In this document: piece by piece, positions 1-8,505 of the stretch
Layout: each line of letters begins with the position of its first letter
Numbering within the stretch: the stretch's first letter is position 1
Assembly (NCBI RefSeq): GCF_001662305.1
Contig: NZ_BDEP01000006.1
Coordinates: 55,433-119,432 of the forward strand
Source of the DNA: Halomonas caseinilytica
GTDB lineage: Bacteria > Pseudomonadota > Gammaproteobacteria > Pseudomonadales > Halomonadaceae
Direction: 5' to 3'
Length of the DNA: 64,000 bases
The notes under the pieces: model-generated
Database searches by the model: none
What the model saw: only the letters and a program-made list of their open reading frames with translations
What the model was told of the DNA's origin: nothing
Made by a program: the position numbers and the translations under genes

Positions 1-79
1 AGATCACCAACAGCCCCAGCAGAAGCCGCCCCTTGAGTGACAGGGCTCCGTGCAGGTAGCGGGAGAAACGCGTCGGCAC
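1..79 (-). CDS. N-terminal fragment of a membrane protein, possibly a sensor kinase (cut by the window edge)
   Basis: Reading leftward from a GTG at 79, an open frame of 26 codons runs off the window with no stop. A GAGAGG ribosome-binding site lies 7 nt upstream of the GTG. The visible peptide has a basic stretch followed by a Leu/Val-rich hydrophobic run (KGRLLLGLLVI), the usual start of a first transmembrane helix. Many two-component sensor kinases begin this way, but with only 26 residues that is a guess. A second in-frame GTG immediately upstream (82) is an alternative start. No domain can be assigned. Confidence 0.45.
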   Translation of the reverse strand, partial: MPTRFSRYLHGALSLKGRLLLGLLVI

Positions 80-312
80 CACAGCACCTCTCAACGACAA
101 GACCCATCGTGACGATGTCGAGAAGGCAGCCTAACAGATGGCTCGAGATCCATCGGTACACCGGCGAGCCGCCCCTCCCGAAGGCTTCCGATCCGACAAC
201 GGGCCTCTCGCTCTTGGCACGCTGTCGGATGGTGAGGATGCCGCACGATGGACGCCCATCACTACCCCGCACGGGCGCAGCAAGCACCGGTGGGGCGTCC
301 ACCCACTCTCGA
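80..312. other. Intergenic stretch without a recognisable gene
   Basis: It lies between the end of the secreted-protein gene at 313 and the start of the truncated gene at 79, both on the minus strand. GGACGCCC at 251-258 and GGGGCGTCC at 292-300 are inverted copies and could form a long-loop hairpin ending the upstream transcript, but there is no clear T tract. The open frames here are shadows of GC-rich sequence. Confidence 0.4.
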
Positions 313-1368
313 TCAGCGGCGGTCGATCTGCTCCACCTTCAGCTCGTAGTTGTTGACGCCGGAGTGCGCCGAGCCGAACTTCTGGCCCTGCACTCGAATA
401 CGGTAGCGTCCCGGTTCAAGCACGGTCTGCATATCGACATCGCCATCGAAGCCTTCCCCGGCGCCTTCCGCCACGACGCGACCGGACTCGTCCAGCACAT
501 CCAGTGTGAGCCGGTAAGTATCCTCGAAGCCGGCCGGATAAGTGGACGTCTCGATGGAGATGGTGCCGGCCTCGGCCACATCGAAGGTCAACACCTCGCC
601 CTTGGCACGAATCTTCACGTCGGTGACGATGGTCTCGAAACCATCCTGCTCGGAGGCTTGCTGTTGCTGGCCGGTGGTCTGCTGTGCCTGACCGGCGCTA
701 GACGCTGCTTCGCTCTCCGTGCTGGAGGCCGAGGCCGCGGCCGCTGCGGTGGCACCTGCCGCGGCCGCATTGCCCGCTGCGTCGTCAGACGCGCGCACCG
801 TGGCCACGGCATCGTCTCCGCGCACGAACACCGATCTGCCCCCCGTCCGGTTCTCGCCGACGAACTGGATATTGCCGCCGTCGTCGACAGCTCTCTCGAT
901 GCGCCGCCCCTGGTCGTCCAGCCCAGCCACCTGGATGGAATAGGCATCCCCGGCCTTGCCCCGGGTACCGAAGCGCTGACCCTCGACGCGCAGCACATAG
1001 TCCCCCGGCTCCAGTTCCGTCTGGAGTTGCAGTCCACCATTCTGTCCCAGCGCCTGGGAGCGTGCGATCTCACGGCCCTGGCTGTCCAGCAGCACGGCGG
1101 CGATGCGGTAATCGTTGGAATAGCCAGCGGTCACATCGCTGGTGAAGCGATAGGTGCCGGCCTGCTCCACGCTGAAATCGTGCTCGTTGACGCCACCGAA
1201 CAGGAAGCTGCGGCTATAGGCATCGGTATCCGCCTGGAAGAAGCCGGTCAGGTCCATTTCCTTTCCTTCTTCCCGGAACCTGTCCTGCGTTTCGCTGGCC
1301 ACCGTCGGCACGGCTACAAGGCTCAAGCCCAGGGCCAGCAAACCCGCGGTTACGATCGGCTGTTTCAT
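313..1368 (-). CDS. Secreted protein with two pre-peptidase-like beta domains
   Basis: This 351-residue protein has a clear Sec signal peptide (hydrophobic run about residues 6-20, cleavage near PTVAS). Two related modules follow, about residues 45-165 and 240-350. Each ends in a similar block, LEPGDYVLRVEGQRFG in the first and LEPGRYRIRVQGQKFG in the second. The pattern resembles the bacterial pre-peptidase C-terminal (PPC) fold, usually found attached to secreted enzymes. No enzyme domain is present, so this is a stand-alone PPC-like protein, likely periplasmic or secreted. The modules are joined by an Ala/Ser/Gln-rich linker of about 60 residues. GAGG precedes the ATG by 4 nt. It lies 100 bp downstream of the porin and behind the porin terminator, so it is probably transcribed separately. 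Function unknown. Confidence 0.8.
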   Translation of the reverse strand: MKQPIVTAGLLALGLSLVAVPTVASETQDRFREEGKEMDLTGFFQADTDAYSRSFLFGGVNEHDFSVEQAGTYRFTSDVTAGYSNDYRIAAVLLDSQGREIARSQALGQNGGLQLQTELEPGDYVLRVEGQRFGTRGKAGDAYSIQVAGLDDQGRRIERAVDDGGNIQFVGENRTGGRSVFVRGDDAVATVRASDDAAGNAAAAGATAAAAASASSTESEAASSAGQAQQTTGQQQQASEQDGFETIVTDVKIRAKGEVLTFDVAEAGTISIETSTYPAGFEDTYRLTLDVLDESGRVVAEGAGEGFDGDVDMQTVLEPGRYRIRVQGQKFGSAHSGVNNYELKVEQIDRR

Positions 1369-1400
1369 GGAACCTCGCTTGCGTCATTCTCGCCAATGAA

Positions 1401-1427
1401 AAAAGCCGACCCCGGGGGATCGGCTTT
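1401..1427 (-). terminator. Rho-independent terminator of the porin gene
   Basis: On the minus strand, AGCCGA...TCGGCT (arms 1404-1409 and 1420-1425) encloses a G/C-rich core and is followed by a run of six T. It lies about 45 nt past the porin stop codon, as expected for a strong monocistronic terminator. Confidence 0.85.
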
Positions 1428-1468
1428 CGTTTTGCAACCCTTCGGGCAGGTTACCCTGCAACCGGGGT

Positions 1469-2581
1469 TTAGAACATGTAGGTCACACCGGCGGCAACAC
1501 CGTCGCCTTCGTCGTCTTCGCGATCGTAGAAGGCAGCTTCGAGCCAGGTGTACATGGCGTCGGAGATGTTGTAGGTACCGCCAACGATGAATTCGTTGTA
1601 GGTGTCGTCACCACGACCGGATGCGGTTTCGCTCGGGGAATCGCCGCTCAGGCTGTCGTCGACGACATTACCGAAGGTATCGCCACCCACATCGACGTAC
1701 TGGTAGGCGCCGTAGATGTCGCCGTTGCCATAGCCGTAGCGAGCGCCCAGGCCGTAGAAGTTGGTGGAGTCGACATTGTCGATATCAGACTCGAAACGCT
1801 CGTACTTGAGCGCGACGCGCAGGGTGTTCCACTGGTACTGACCCGTCACACCATAGCGGTCACCGAACTCCTGGTTGTTGGCCATGCCAGCTTCAGTCAC
1901 CTCGTAGTTATCGAGGTTGTCGTACATGGCGGCCACGGAGAAGTTGCCGACGGTGTACTTGGCACCACCGAAGACGGAAGCGTTACCGCCGTTGTCGACG
2001 TTCTCGCTTTCCATGTCGCCCTTGTACTGGGTACCGACAGCCAGCTGGAGGCCGCTGAAGGACGGGGAGACGTAGGTCAGCTGGTCAGTTTCGACCATGC
2101 CATCGACAGCTGTCTCATAGGCACCGCTGCCGCTGGTGTCACTGAGGTCGAAGTATTCGTTGTTGGTGACAGGATCCTGGATCCAGTCGTCCATCAGGGT
2201 GTCATAGGAACCCAGCTTGAGGTCACCGAAGTTGCCCTTCAGGCCGACATAGGCAGTGTCACCGGCATCACGACCGGCAGTCTTCATTTCGTCGGCTTTG
2301 AAGTCGTCGAATTCGATCTTCATGTAGCCGGTCAGGCCGTCGTAGATGACGTGCTCGGCGGCGAAGCCGATGGTAGAGCCGTTATCGAAAACGTCGTTTT
2401 CGGTCTGGATGTTCGCCGGCTCGCCATCCTCTGAAACATCGTTCTCGATGTTACGGAAACCGATCTGGACGTTACCGTAGATGTCGAGCTTGGTGCCGTC
2501 CTGGTTGTAGACAGTGGCGGCCTGGGCGCCGGAGGCGACCATGGCACCGGCGATGGCAGTCGCTAACAGTGTCTTTTTCAT
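1469..2581 (-). CDS. Outer-membrane general porin
   Basis: The product (370 residues from the chosen start) has a classical signal peptide, MKKTLLATAIAGAMVASGAQA, then ATVYNQDGTKLDIYGNVQIG, the first beta strand typical of gammaproteobacterial porins. It ends in a C-terminal Phe (VTYMF), the usual BAM recognition signal. The mature chain is acidic (many Asp/Glu/Asn), as in porins of halophilic bacteria. It should form a trimeric beta barrel for diffusion of small hydrophilic solutes. An upstream in-frame ATG at 2590 exists, but AAGGA sits 7-8 nt before the ATG at 2581, so the shorter start is preferred. It has its own promoter (2721-2749) with a leader of about 130 nt, and its own terminator. 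Confidence 0.93.
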   Translation of the reverse strand: MKKTLLATAIAGAMVASGAQAATVYNQDGTKLDIYGNVQIGFRNIENDVSEDGEPANIQTENDVFDNGSTIGFAAEHVIYDGLTGYMKIEFDDFKADEMKTAGRDAGDTAYVGLKGNFGDLKLGSYDTLMDDWIQDPVTNNEYFDLSDTSGSGAYETAVDGMVETDQLTYVSPSFSGLQLAVGTQYKGDMESENVDNGGNASVFGGAKYTVGNFSVAAMYDNLDNYEVTEAGMANNQEFGDRYGVTGQYQWNTLRVALKYERFESDIDNVDSTNFYGLGARYGYGNGDIYGAYQYVDVGGDTFGNVVDDSLSGDSPSETASGRGDDTYNEFIVGGTYNISDAMYTWLEAAFYDREDDEGDGVAAGVTYMF

Positions 2582-2590
2582 TGCAATCAT

Positions 2591-2946
2591 CCTTATGACT
2601 AGCTTGCTGTTTCGATCGTTGCTGCTCTAGCAGCCGGCTTGCCTGTCAGGTGCCGGTTCCCGTCGCTACCCGCGTCCCTCCCGGGAGGTGGTAGTGCGAG
2701 CCAGACCACGGCCAAGCCTTGTTATATAATCCAATGCTCGCAGGAGCAACTCTATACCGGGATTGGCGAGAGCGCAACAAGAAAAAAACACTGTTTTCCT
2801 TCACTGCGCACCCCGATCGCCGCCCATTGCCCTGCGATGACGACCGGGCGCCGTCTCGGCGGGCCGGCGCGATGCCGGATCATCATGCACTGCTGATATG
2901 ACGCTTTCAAGTCAGCCGAAAGGCAAAGCGGGCCGCCTGTTCGCTC
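2591..2946. other. Porin leader and promoter region
   Basis: This 356-bp gap lies between the ProQ-domain gene (stop at 2947) and the porin. It holds the porin promoter and a long 5' leader. The leader contains the palindrome CCTCCCGGGAGG near 2678-2689. From about 2750 to 2946 I see no gene and no clear terminator for the upstream gene. The short open frames here lack ribosome-binding sites and homology I recognise. Confidence 0.5.
2721..2749 (-). promoter_or_regulatory. Sigma-70 promoter of the porin gene
   Basis: On the minus strand the -35 box TTGCTC (2749-2744) and the -10 box TATAAC (2726-2721) are separated by 17 nt, in an unusually AT-rich patch. Transcription would start near 2714, giving a leader of about 130 nt before the ATG at 2581. 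Confidence 0.6.
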
Positions 2947-4017
2947 TCAACGAGGATTATGTCGCGCCACCAGCTCGCCCAGCTTGCGCTGCAGGCGATG
3001 ATCGTCGGGTTCGTCATCTTGTCTGCCGACGCTCGTCGACGAAGGCGATGACGTTTGCGCCTCCTTCCCTTTCCCGGCCTCGGCGGCATTTGCCTGGGTC
3101 TTCTCGCGCCGCCCCTTCGAGCGCGACGCACGCTGAGCGGATTTTGCACTCTTGCGCCGGCCGGACTGCAACCGGTCGAGCTTCTTGCGAGCGTGCTCGG
3201 CGGCTCCCGCATCAACGCCCCCGGCAGGGGCACCGGTGAGATCGATGCGCTCGGCTCCCTCGCGCACCGACTTGAGATAGCGTGGCAGATTCACGTAACA
3301 AGCGAGCGCGCGTCGCACCAGCTTTTCGGGCCAGGGCTCGCGAGCGGCGAGCGCCTCGTGGATTCCCACCTGCAGCGGCCGCGTATGCCCCTTGAAGAAA
3401 GCATCCGGGTAGCGTTGATACCATTGCTCGAGCAGTGCCTGAGGGGATGGCGCCTCCTCGATGCTCGGCAATGCATCCTGCTGCCCCGGAGTGTCCGTGG
3501 CCTCGGGTTCCGGAGTCGTGTCAGGCTCGGAGGCCTCGGCGTCATTCGATACCGCCTCGGCCGACGGCCTCTCATGATCCCGATGGCGGTGCCCGATCAA
3601 GGCCGAAAGCCCCTGGGCAGGCCGCCCCCGACGCTGGAAGAACGAGGCCGTACCCTGTTCCGCCGGCACCTCGCGATCCTCGCGCAGATGGCGGTTATGT
3701 GCCTCGAGTTCCCGGTTCTGCTCGTCGAGTTCCCGGTTTTCCTCCAGCAGTTCCAGGCAGGATGCTTCGGCGTCGGCCAGGCGTCGTTCCAGCTCTGCTG
3801 CACGCTCCTCCAGCGCTGCGCGCTCGGCATCCTTTTCCCTGGCCTCGGCCGTCAGCTCGGCATTGCGTGCCTCCAGCGACTGCCGCTGGCGTTCCAGCTC
3901 GTCGAGCCTTGAGGACATCGCCTCCCGCTGGAGGCGCGCATCCCGCAACGCTTCCAGCAGGGCCTCGGCGCGCCCTTCCAGCGCCACCATCAGGCGCGTT
4001 GAGCGTTCCTCGATCAA
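2947..4017 (-). CDS. Coiled-coil protein with a ProQ/FinO RNA-binding domain
   Basis: The C-terminal third carries a ProQ/FinO-type RNA-chaperone domain: LLEQWYQRYPDAFF, then PLQVGIHEAL, WPEKLVRRAL and YLKSVREGAERIDL (about residues 195-270 from this start). Ahead of it are a long Glu/Arg-rich coiled coil (about residues 1-115) and an acidic, low-complexity linker (about 120-190). The tail is very basic and Lys/Arg/Ser-rich. ProQ-family proteins bind structured RNAs, which suggests an RNA-associated role here. The start is uncertain: a TTG at 4017 has GGAGG 8 nt upstream, whereas the longer GTG at 4050 lacks a ribosome-binding site. It is transcribed alone, downstream of folA but separated from it by about 80-110 bp. 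Confidence 0.8.
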   Translation of the reverse strand: MIEERSTRLMVALEGRAEALLEALRDARLQREAMSSRLDELERQRQSLEARNAELTAEAREKDAERAALEERAAELERRLADAEASCLELLEENRELDEQNRELEAHNRHLREDREVPAEQGTASFFQRRGRPAQGLSALIGHRHRDHERPSAEAVSNDAEASEPDTTPEPEATDTPGQQDALPSIEEAPSPQALLEQWYQRYPDAFFKGHTRPLQVGIHEALAAREPWPEKLVRRALACYVNLPRYLKSVREGAERIDLTGAPAGGVDAGAAEHARKKLDRLQSGRRKSAKSAQRASRSKGRREKTQANAAEAGKGKEAQTSSPSSTSVGRQDDEPDDHRLQRKLGELVARHNPR

Positions 4018-4096
4018 GTCCTGATCCTCCAAGTGCGCCTTCCCGAACACGCCGGGCGACGGCTAGCGCGCGCCGGCGTCATCCTGACAGTCTGTG

Positions 4097-4636
4097 TCAG
4101 TCGTCGGCCTCTGGCAAACCCCGGCGCCGATACGACACGAAATCATAGGCCGGCTGCCCCTCTCCGGGGGAGCCGGGAAGGCGCTGCCATTCTTCCCATT
4201 CGCTCATGTCGAGCGCCGGGAAATGCGCGTCACCGTCCAGCTCGACGGCGACTTCCGTCAGATAAAGACGACTGGCATGCACCATTGCCTGCGCATAGAT
4301 CTGGGCGCCGCCCATCACCATGATCTCGTCGACACCATCGATGGTTGCCTGCTGATCGGCCAGCCTCAGGGCCGAGGCCAGGTCATGGCAGACCCTCACG
4401 CCTTCGTGCTGAAAGCTGGTATCCCGCGTGACCACGATATTGAGCCGCCCGGGCAGCGGCCGGCCGATCGACTCGAAGGTCTTGCGCCCCATCACCAGCG
4501 GCTTGGCCTGGGTCATGCGCTTGAAGAACTTGAGATCCTCGGGCAGATACCAGGGCAGCTGGTTGTCCACACCGATCACTCGGTTGCTCGACATGGCGGC
4601 GATCATCGCCACCGGCACCAGGGTGGAATCGATCAT
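4097..4636 (-). CDS. folA: Dihydrofolate reductase
   Basis: This enzyme reduces 7,8-dihydrofolate to tetrahydrofolate with NADPH, regenerating the cofactor oxidised by thymidylate synthase. At 179 residues it is slightly longer than the E. coli enzyme (159). Family signatures are visible: [24 protein letters not shown] at the N terminus (with the catalytic acidic residue after LPW), then [17 protein letters not shown] for NADPH binding, and [11 protein letters not shown]. The ATG overlaps the thyA stop by 4 nt (ATGA), and GGAGG lies 7 nt upstream of it inside thyA. The two genes therefore form a translationally coupled thyA-folA operon, a common arrangement. Confidence 0.96.
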   Translation of the reverse strand: MIDSTLVPVAMIAAMSSNRVIGVDNQLPWYLPEDLKFFKRMTQAKPLVMGRKTFESIGRPLPGRLNIVVTRDTSFQHEGVRVCHDLASALRLADQQATIDGVDEIMVMGGAQIYAQAMVHASRLYLTEVAVELDGDAHFPALDMSEWEEWQRLPGSPGEGQPAYDFVSYRRRGLPEADD

Positions 4637-5454
4637 ACCGCCACCTCCGCCTTGATGTGGGGATGCGGATCATACCCTTCGATGGCGATATGCTCGAAGC
4701 GGAAGGCGAAGAGGTCGTCGATGCTCGGCTCGAGCCACAGCCGAGGCGCAGGTCCCGGCTCTCGCGAAAGCTGGCGCTCGGCCTGCTCGAGATGATTGAG
4801 ATACAGATGGGCATCGCCGAGGGTGTGCACGAAATCCCCCGGCTCCAGACCGGCCACCTGGGCGATCATTCGTGTCAGCAACGCATAACTGGCGATGTTG
4901 AAGGGCACACCGAGGAAAATGTCGGCACTGCGCTGATAGAGCTGGCAGGACAAGCGCCCTTCGGCCACGTAGAACTGGAACAGGCAATGACAAGGAGGCA
5001 GTGCCATCTCATCGACCAGGGCCGGATTCCAGGCCGACACGATCAGCCGGCGCGACTGCGGGTTGCGCCGCAGTTGCTCGAGCAGACCGGTGATCTGGTC
5101 CACATGGCCACCGCGTGGATCGGGCCAGCTACGCCACTGATAGCCGTAAACGGGCCCCAGGTCGCCGTTCTCGTCGGCCCACTCGTCCCAGATCCGCACC
5201 CCGTTTTCCTTGAGGTAGGCAATATTGGTGTCACCGGCCAGGAACCACAGCAGCTCATGGATGATCGAGCGCAGGTGCAGCTTCTTGGTGGTGATCAGCG
5301 GGAAGCCGCGCGACAGGTCGAAGCGCATCTGGTGGCCAAACAGCGAACGGGTACCGACGCCGGTACGGTCGTCGCGCTCGACACCATGTTCGAGCACGGC
5401 GCGCATCAGGTCGAGATACGGTTGTTCCAGAGGAGGGAGAGTGTCGGCTGTCAC
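4633..5454 (-). CDS. thyA: Thymidylate synthase
   Basis: This enzyme methylates dUMP to dTMP using 5,10-methylenetetrahydrofolate, producing the dihydrofolate that the next gene recycles. The 273-residue protein shows the ThyA signatures: [17 protein letters not shown] near the N terminus, GPVYGYQWR, the catalytic cysteine in [12 protein letters not shown], and the dUMP-binding region [21 protein letters not shown]. The start is a GTG at 5454 with no strong ribosome-binding site. The N terminus runs about ten residues beyond the usual YLDLM start, so a slightly later start is possible. It is the first gene of the thyA-folA pair. A heptad repeat element separates it from lgt. Confidence 0.96.
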   Translation of the reverse strand: MTADTLPPLEQPYLDLMRAVLEHGVERDDRTGVGTRSLFGHQMRFDLSRGFPLITTKKLHLRSIIHELLWFLAGDTNIAYLKENGVRIWDEWADENGDLGPVYGYQWRSWPDPRGGHVDQITGLLEQLRRNPQSRRLIVSAWNPALVDEMALPPCHCLFQFYVAEGRLSCQLYQRSADIFLGVPFNIASYALLTRMIAQVAGLEPGDFVHTLGDAHLYLNHLEQAERQLSREPGPAPRLWLEPSIDDLFAFRFEHIAIEGYDPHPHIKAEVAV

Positions 5455-5500
5455 GGCATCATCGAAGCTGGGAAATGGGCCCCCATTCTACACAGTCCAG

Positions 5501-5567
5501 GCTGGAAGCTGGAAGCAGCATGAACCCCACAGTCTTTGGGTCGAGGTTTTCTTCAAGCTTCCAGCTT
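5501..5567 (+). repeat. Heptad repeat element A (between thyA and lgt)
   Basis: Two copies of the 7-mer GCTGGAA (5501-5514) lead into AGCATGAACCCC (5517-5528), then GAGGTTTTCTT (5543-5553), and end in the inverted copy AAGCTTCCAGCTT (5555-5567). AGCATGAACCCC recurs in element F (63984-63995) and GAGGTTTTCTT in element B (6468-6478). It resembles a stem formed by the heptads, with a terminator-like inner segment. Confidence 0.7.
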
Positions 5568-5596
5568 ACGACGTCAGGCTCCGGACAAAGCCCGTT

Positions 5597-6376
5597 TCAG
5601 GGCGTCGGCTGGCGGCGCGACCATCCCATCAGCAACGCCCCGACGATGATCATCGGCAACGACAGCAACATGCCCATGGTCAACCAATCGAAGGCGATGA
5701 AGCCCAGCTGCGGGTCCGGCCGCCGCACGAACTCCACCGAGAAGCGAAAGATCCCGTAGAGCACCAGGAAGAGACCGGATACCAGCCCCCGACGACGCGG
5801 GTGCGCCGATACCCACCACAGCACCACGAACAGCACCACGCCCTCCAGCAGCGCCTCGTAAAGCGATGAGGGATGTCGCGGCTCGGGCCCCATACCCGGA
5901 AATGGCATGCCCCAGGGCAGATCCGTCACGCGACCGGGCAGTTCGTGATTGATGAAGTTACCGATACGTCCCGCGCCCAGGCCGATGGGAACCAGAGGAG
6001 CGACGAAATCGGTTAGGGTGAAGAAGGCAAGCCCCTTGCGGCGCGCAAAGAACCAGGCCGCCAGCAAGACGCCGACCAGCCCGCCATGGAAGCTCATGCC
6101 CCCATCCCAGATGCGCAGGATCCAGAGCGGATCGGCCAGCCACTGCTCCATGCCGTAGAAGAGCGCATAGCCCAGACGACCGCCCAGCACCACGCCAAGG
6201 GCGCCATAGAACAGCAGATCGCCGACATCGTCACGTGTCAGGCCGATGCGCTCGGCGCGCTGTCGTCCTAGCCACCAGGCCGCGATGAAACCGATCACGT
6301 ACATCAGGCCATACCAATGCACCTGGAAAGGCCCCAACGAAACAGCAACGGGGTCGATGGAGGGATAAGTCAGCAT
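5597..6376 (-). CDS. lgt: Prolipoprotein diacylglyceryl transferase
   Basis: This inner-membrane enzyme transfers diacylglyceryl from phosphatidylglycerol to the lipobox cysteine of prolipoproteins, the first step of lipoprotein maturation. The 259-residue protein has about seven hydrophobic segments. It carries the Lgt signature [16 protein letters not shown], the conserved MSFHGGLVG segment with the essential His, and a C-terminal [20 protein letters not shown] precedes the ATG. Repeat elements A and B lie on its two sides, so it looks transcriptionally isolated from thyA-folA. Confidence 0.96.
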   Translation of the reverse strand: MLTYPSIDPVAVSLGPFQVHWYGLMYVIGFIAAWWLGRQRAERIGLTRDDVGDLLFYGALGVVLGGRLGYALFYGMEQWLADPLWILRIWDGGMSFHGGLVGVLLAAWFFARRKGLAFFTLTDFVAPLVPIGLGAGRIGNFINHELPGRVTDLPWGMPFPGMGPEPRHPSSLYEALLEGVVLFVVLWWVSAHPRRRGLVSGLFLVLYGIFRFSVEFVRRPDPQLGFIAFDWLTMGMLLSLPMIIVGALLMGWSRRQPTP

Positions 6377-6401
6377 GGCATCCTCGGAAACAATAGAAAG
6401 A

Positions 6402-6503
<102 letters not shown>

Positions 6504-7298
6504 CTATAAAAGAAACTTCAACCCGACCCCCGCCAACAAAGCGGCGAAGGCCAGTCGCAACAGGCGGCCCGGCAGGCGGTGCGCCAACCAGACGCCGAGC
6601 CGCGCGCAGGGCACACTGGCCAGCACGATGCCAAGAAAGGCAGGCCACATGACATAGCCAAGCGCACCCGGCGGCAGCCCAGGGGCCTGCCACCCCACGA
6701 TGATGAAGGTGGCCGCACCGAACAGTGCGATCGGCAAGCCACAGACAGAGGAGGTCCCCACTGCCTGGGTCATCGTCGCCCCGCTCCGAGACAGCCAGGG
6801 CACGCTCAAGGTTCCCCCGCCAATGCCGAAAAGCGCCGACACTGCGCCGATCACGACACCGGCCAGCATCATGACGCCACGCCCCGGCGTCAGCCTTCCG
6901 GGCCTGGGGCGTACTCCCAGCAGCATTCTGGCCGCGACCAGCAGCATGAAAATACCGAACAAGGTCCCCAGCCGACCGCCCGACAGATTGCCGGCCACGA
7001 ACACCCCGGCGATGGCTCCCAACATCAGGCCGGGCAGCAGGGCCAGGAACCATGTGCGATGCACGCTCCCCCGCCGATAGTGCCCCCAGGCCGAGGAGGC
7101 TCCGGTCACCACGATGGTCGCCAGGGACGTCCCCACGGCGAGATGCATGCTGACCTCGGGCACCACGCCCTGAAGATCGAAAGCGAACACCAGGGCCGGC
7201 ACGATGATCAAGCCGCCACCGATACCGAACAGCCCGGCCAGAGTGCCAGCGATCCCCCCAAGGGCCAGATACCCCAGCCATAAGGTCAGGCCACTCAC
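6504..7298 (-). CDS. TauE/SafE-family sulfite/organosulfonate-type permease
   Basis: This polytopic inner-membrane protein of 264 residues has about eight hydrophobic helices and the TauE/SafE (DUF81) hallmark repeats: AGLFGIGGGLIIVPAL in the first half and SALFGIGGGTLSVPWL in the second. The family exports or imports small anions such as sulfite, sulfoacetate or other sulfur compounds, and the substrate cannot be read from the sequence. The start is a GTG at 7298 whose first bases overlap the stop of the upstream gene (GTGA). It is therefore translationally coupled to the receiver-domain protein at 7295-8398. A longer in-frame start exists but would run well into that gene. Confidence 0.88.
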   Translation of the reverse strand: MSGLTLWLGYLALGGIAGTLAGLFGIGGGLIIVPALVFAFDLQGVVPEVSMHLAVGTSLATIVVTGASSAWGHYRRGSVHRTWFLALLPGLMLGAIAGVFVAGNLSGGRLGTLFGIFMLLVAARMLLGVRPRPGRLTPGRGVMMLAGVVIGAVSALFGIGGGTLSVPWLSRSGATMTQAVGTSSVCGLPIALFGAATFIIVGWQAPGLPPGALGYVMWPAFLGIVLASVPCARLGVWLAHRLPGRLLRLAFAALLAGVGLKFLL

Positions 7299-8398
7299 GA
7301 CCGTTCCCCGCCTTCCTTCAGGGCACCCGGCAGCCAATGGCGTACGGTTTCCAGCAGGTCCTGCGGCCGGTAAGGCTTGGCCAGGTAATCGTCCATGCCG
7401 ACCTGCGCAAAGCGCTGACGATCGGCCTCACTGACATTGGCGGTCAGCGCCACGACCACGCTGCGCGTACGTTCCGGCATCGAGGCCTCGCGTTCGCGCC
7501 AGAGACGACAGGTCTCGACGCCATCCATATCGGCCATGAAGATATCCATGAAGATCAGATCGACCGGCATTTCCCCCAGCCGCTGCAGCGCCTCCGAGCC
7601 ACTGGCCGCGGTGACGACCTGAAGCCCCTGACGCTCCAGCACCTGTCGCGCCAGCATCAGGTTGACCGGCCCGTCATCGACAATCAGCACCCTGGCGCTC
7701 GGCCCTTCCTCCAGAGAAGGCGACTCGTCCAGCGTCTCCAGCAACGCCAGGGCATCGACCAGTTGCTCACGCAAGGCGTCGACGGCTTCCGGGCGTTGGC
7801 GCGCGTCCGCAAGCGACTCCTCGAGCGCCGTCAACGAGGGCATCAGTGTCTGCTGCAGATGGGCGAGGTAGTCGGACTTGAGGCGTGACGCTTCCCTGGC
7901 GCGCTCTCGCTCGGCTTCGAGGCGTTCCACCCTGCCACGCTGCGCCTGCAACTCTTCGGCGAGATGGCGTTCCGACTGGCGTGTGCGCGTCATCTCCCCC
8001 TGCCACTGTTCGATCAGTGTCTCGACGGCCGCCACCATGTCGTCGAATCGCGCCATCGGTGAGCGCGACATGTCGCGCGGGACGACCGTGGCATCGGCAT
8101 GGCGGGTCAAGCAGTCGGCCAAGTGGGCAAGCCGCGTCTCGGTATCGTGCTCGCAGCGACGCAGGCGCTGTTTGAGCAGCGTCAGGAAGACGGCAACGTT
8201 CAGGCCACCACCCAACAGCAACGCCAGCAGCAACCAGAACGTAATGCTCCAGGACGCTTCGGTCGGCATCAGCCACCAATAGATCAGACCTGCCGCCAGC
8301 CCCAGTGCCACGAGCAGCAACTGAGCGAGCAGTACCGGCCAGAGAATGGGGGTAACCAGCCGTGACCAGAAGCGTTCCTTGCGTGTCTCGACTCGCAT
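7295..8398 (-). CDS. Membrane-anchored response regulator with a degenerate histidine-kinase stalk
   Basis: This 367-residue protein has two N-terminal transmembrane helices (about residues 15-75), a coiled-coil linker, a short HisKA-like helix region (KSDYLAHLQQTLMPSL) and a C-terminal receiver domain (about 240-360). The receiver looks functional: VLIVDD, the phosphorylatable Asp in DLIFMDIFMADMDG, ALTAN, and Lys in YLAKPYRP. In a true kinase the HisKA box reads roughly FLAxxSHELRTP. Here the phospho-acceptor His is replaced by Gln and no HATPase domain follows. It therefore cannot phosphorylate itself and probably receives phosphate from another kinase. The ATG at 8398 is preferred, with AGGGA 7 nt upstream. 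It is operonic with the TauE-type permease. Confidence 0.82.
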   Translation of the reverse strand: MRVETRKERFWSRLVTPILWPVLLAQLLLVALGLAAGLIYWWLMPTEASWSITFWLLLALLLGGGLNVAVFLTLLKQRLRRCEHDTETRLAHLADCLTRHADATVVPRDMSRSPMARFDDMVAAVETLIEQWQGEMTRTRQSERHLAEELQAQRGRVERLEAERERAREASRLKSDYLAHLQQTLMPSLTALEESLADARQRPEAVDALREQLVDALALLETLDESPSLEEGPSARVLIVDDGPVNLMLARQVLERQGLQVVTAASGSEALQRLGEMPVDLIFMDIFMADMDGVETCRLWREREASMPERTRSVVVALTANVSEADRQRFAQVGMDDYLAKPYRPQDLLETVRHWLPGALKEGGERS

Positions 8399-8505
8399 GA
8401 TCATCCCTGTAACGGGTCGATGATGTTGAAGGAGTGTACGCCGGGAAGACGCCCCTGTCATGGCCTCGCTTCCCAGCACGACGCAAGAGGGTTACGCTCA
8501 CGGCC

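Noticed and set aside
37..1590. Long plus-strand open frame opposite the secreted-protein and porin genes
   Set aside because: It is the opposite strand of two clear minus-strand genes, with composition typical of a GC-rich shadow frame.
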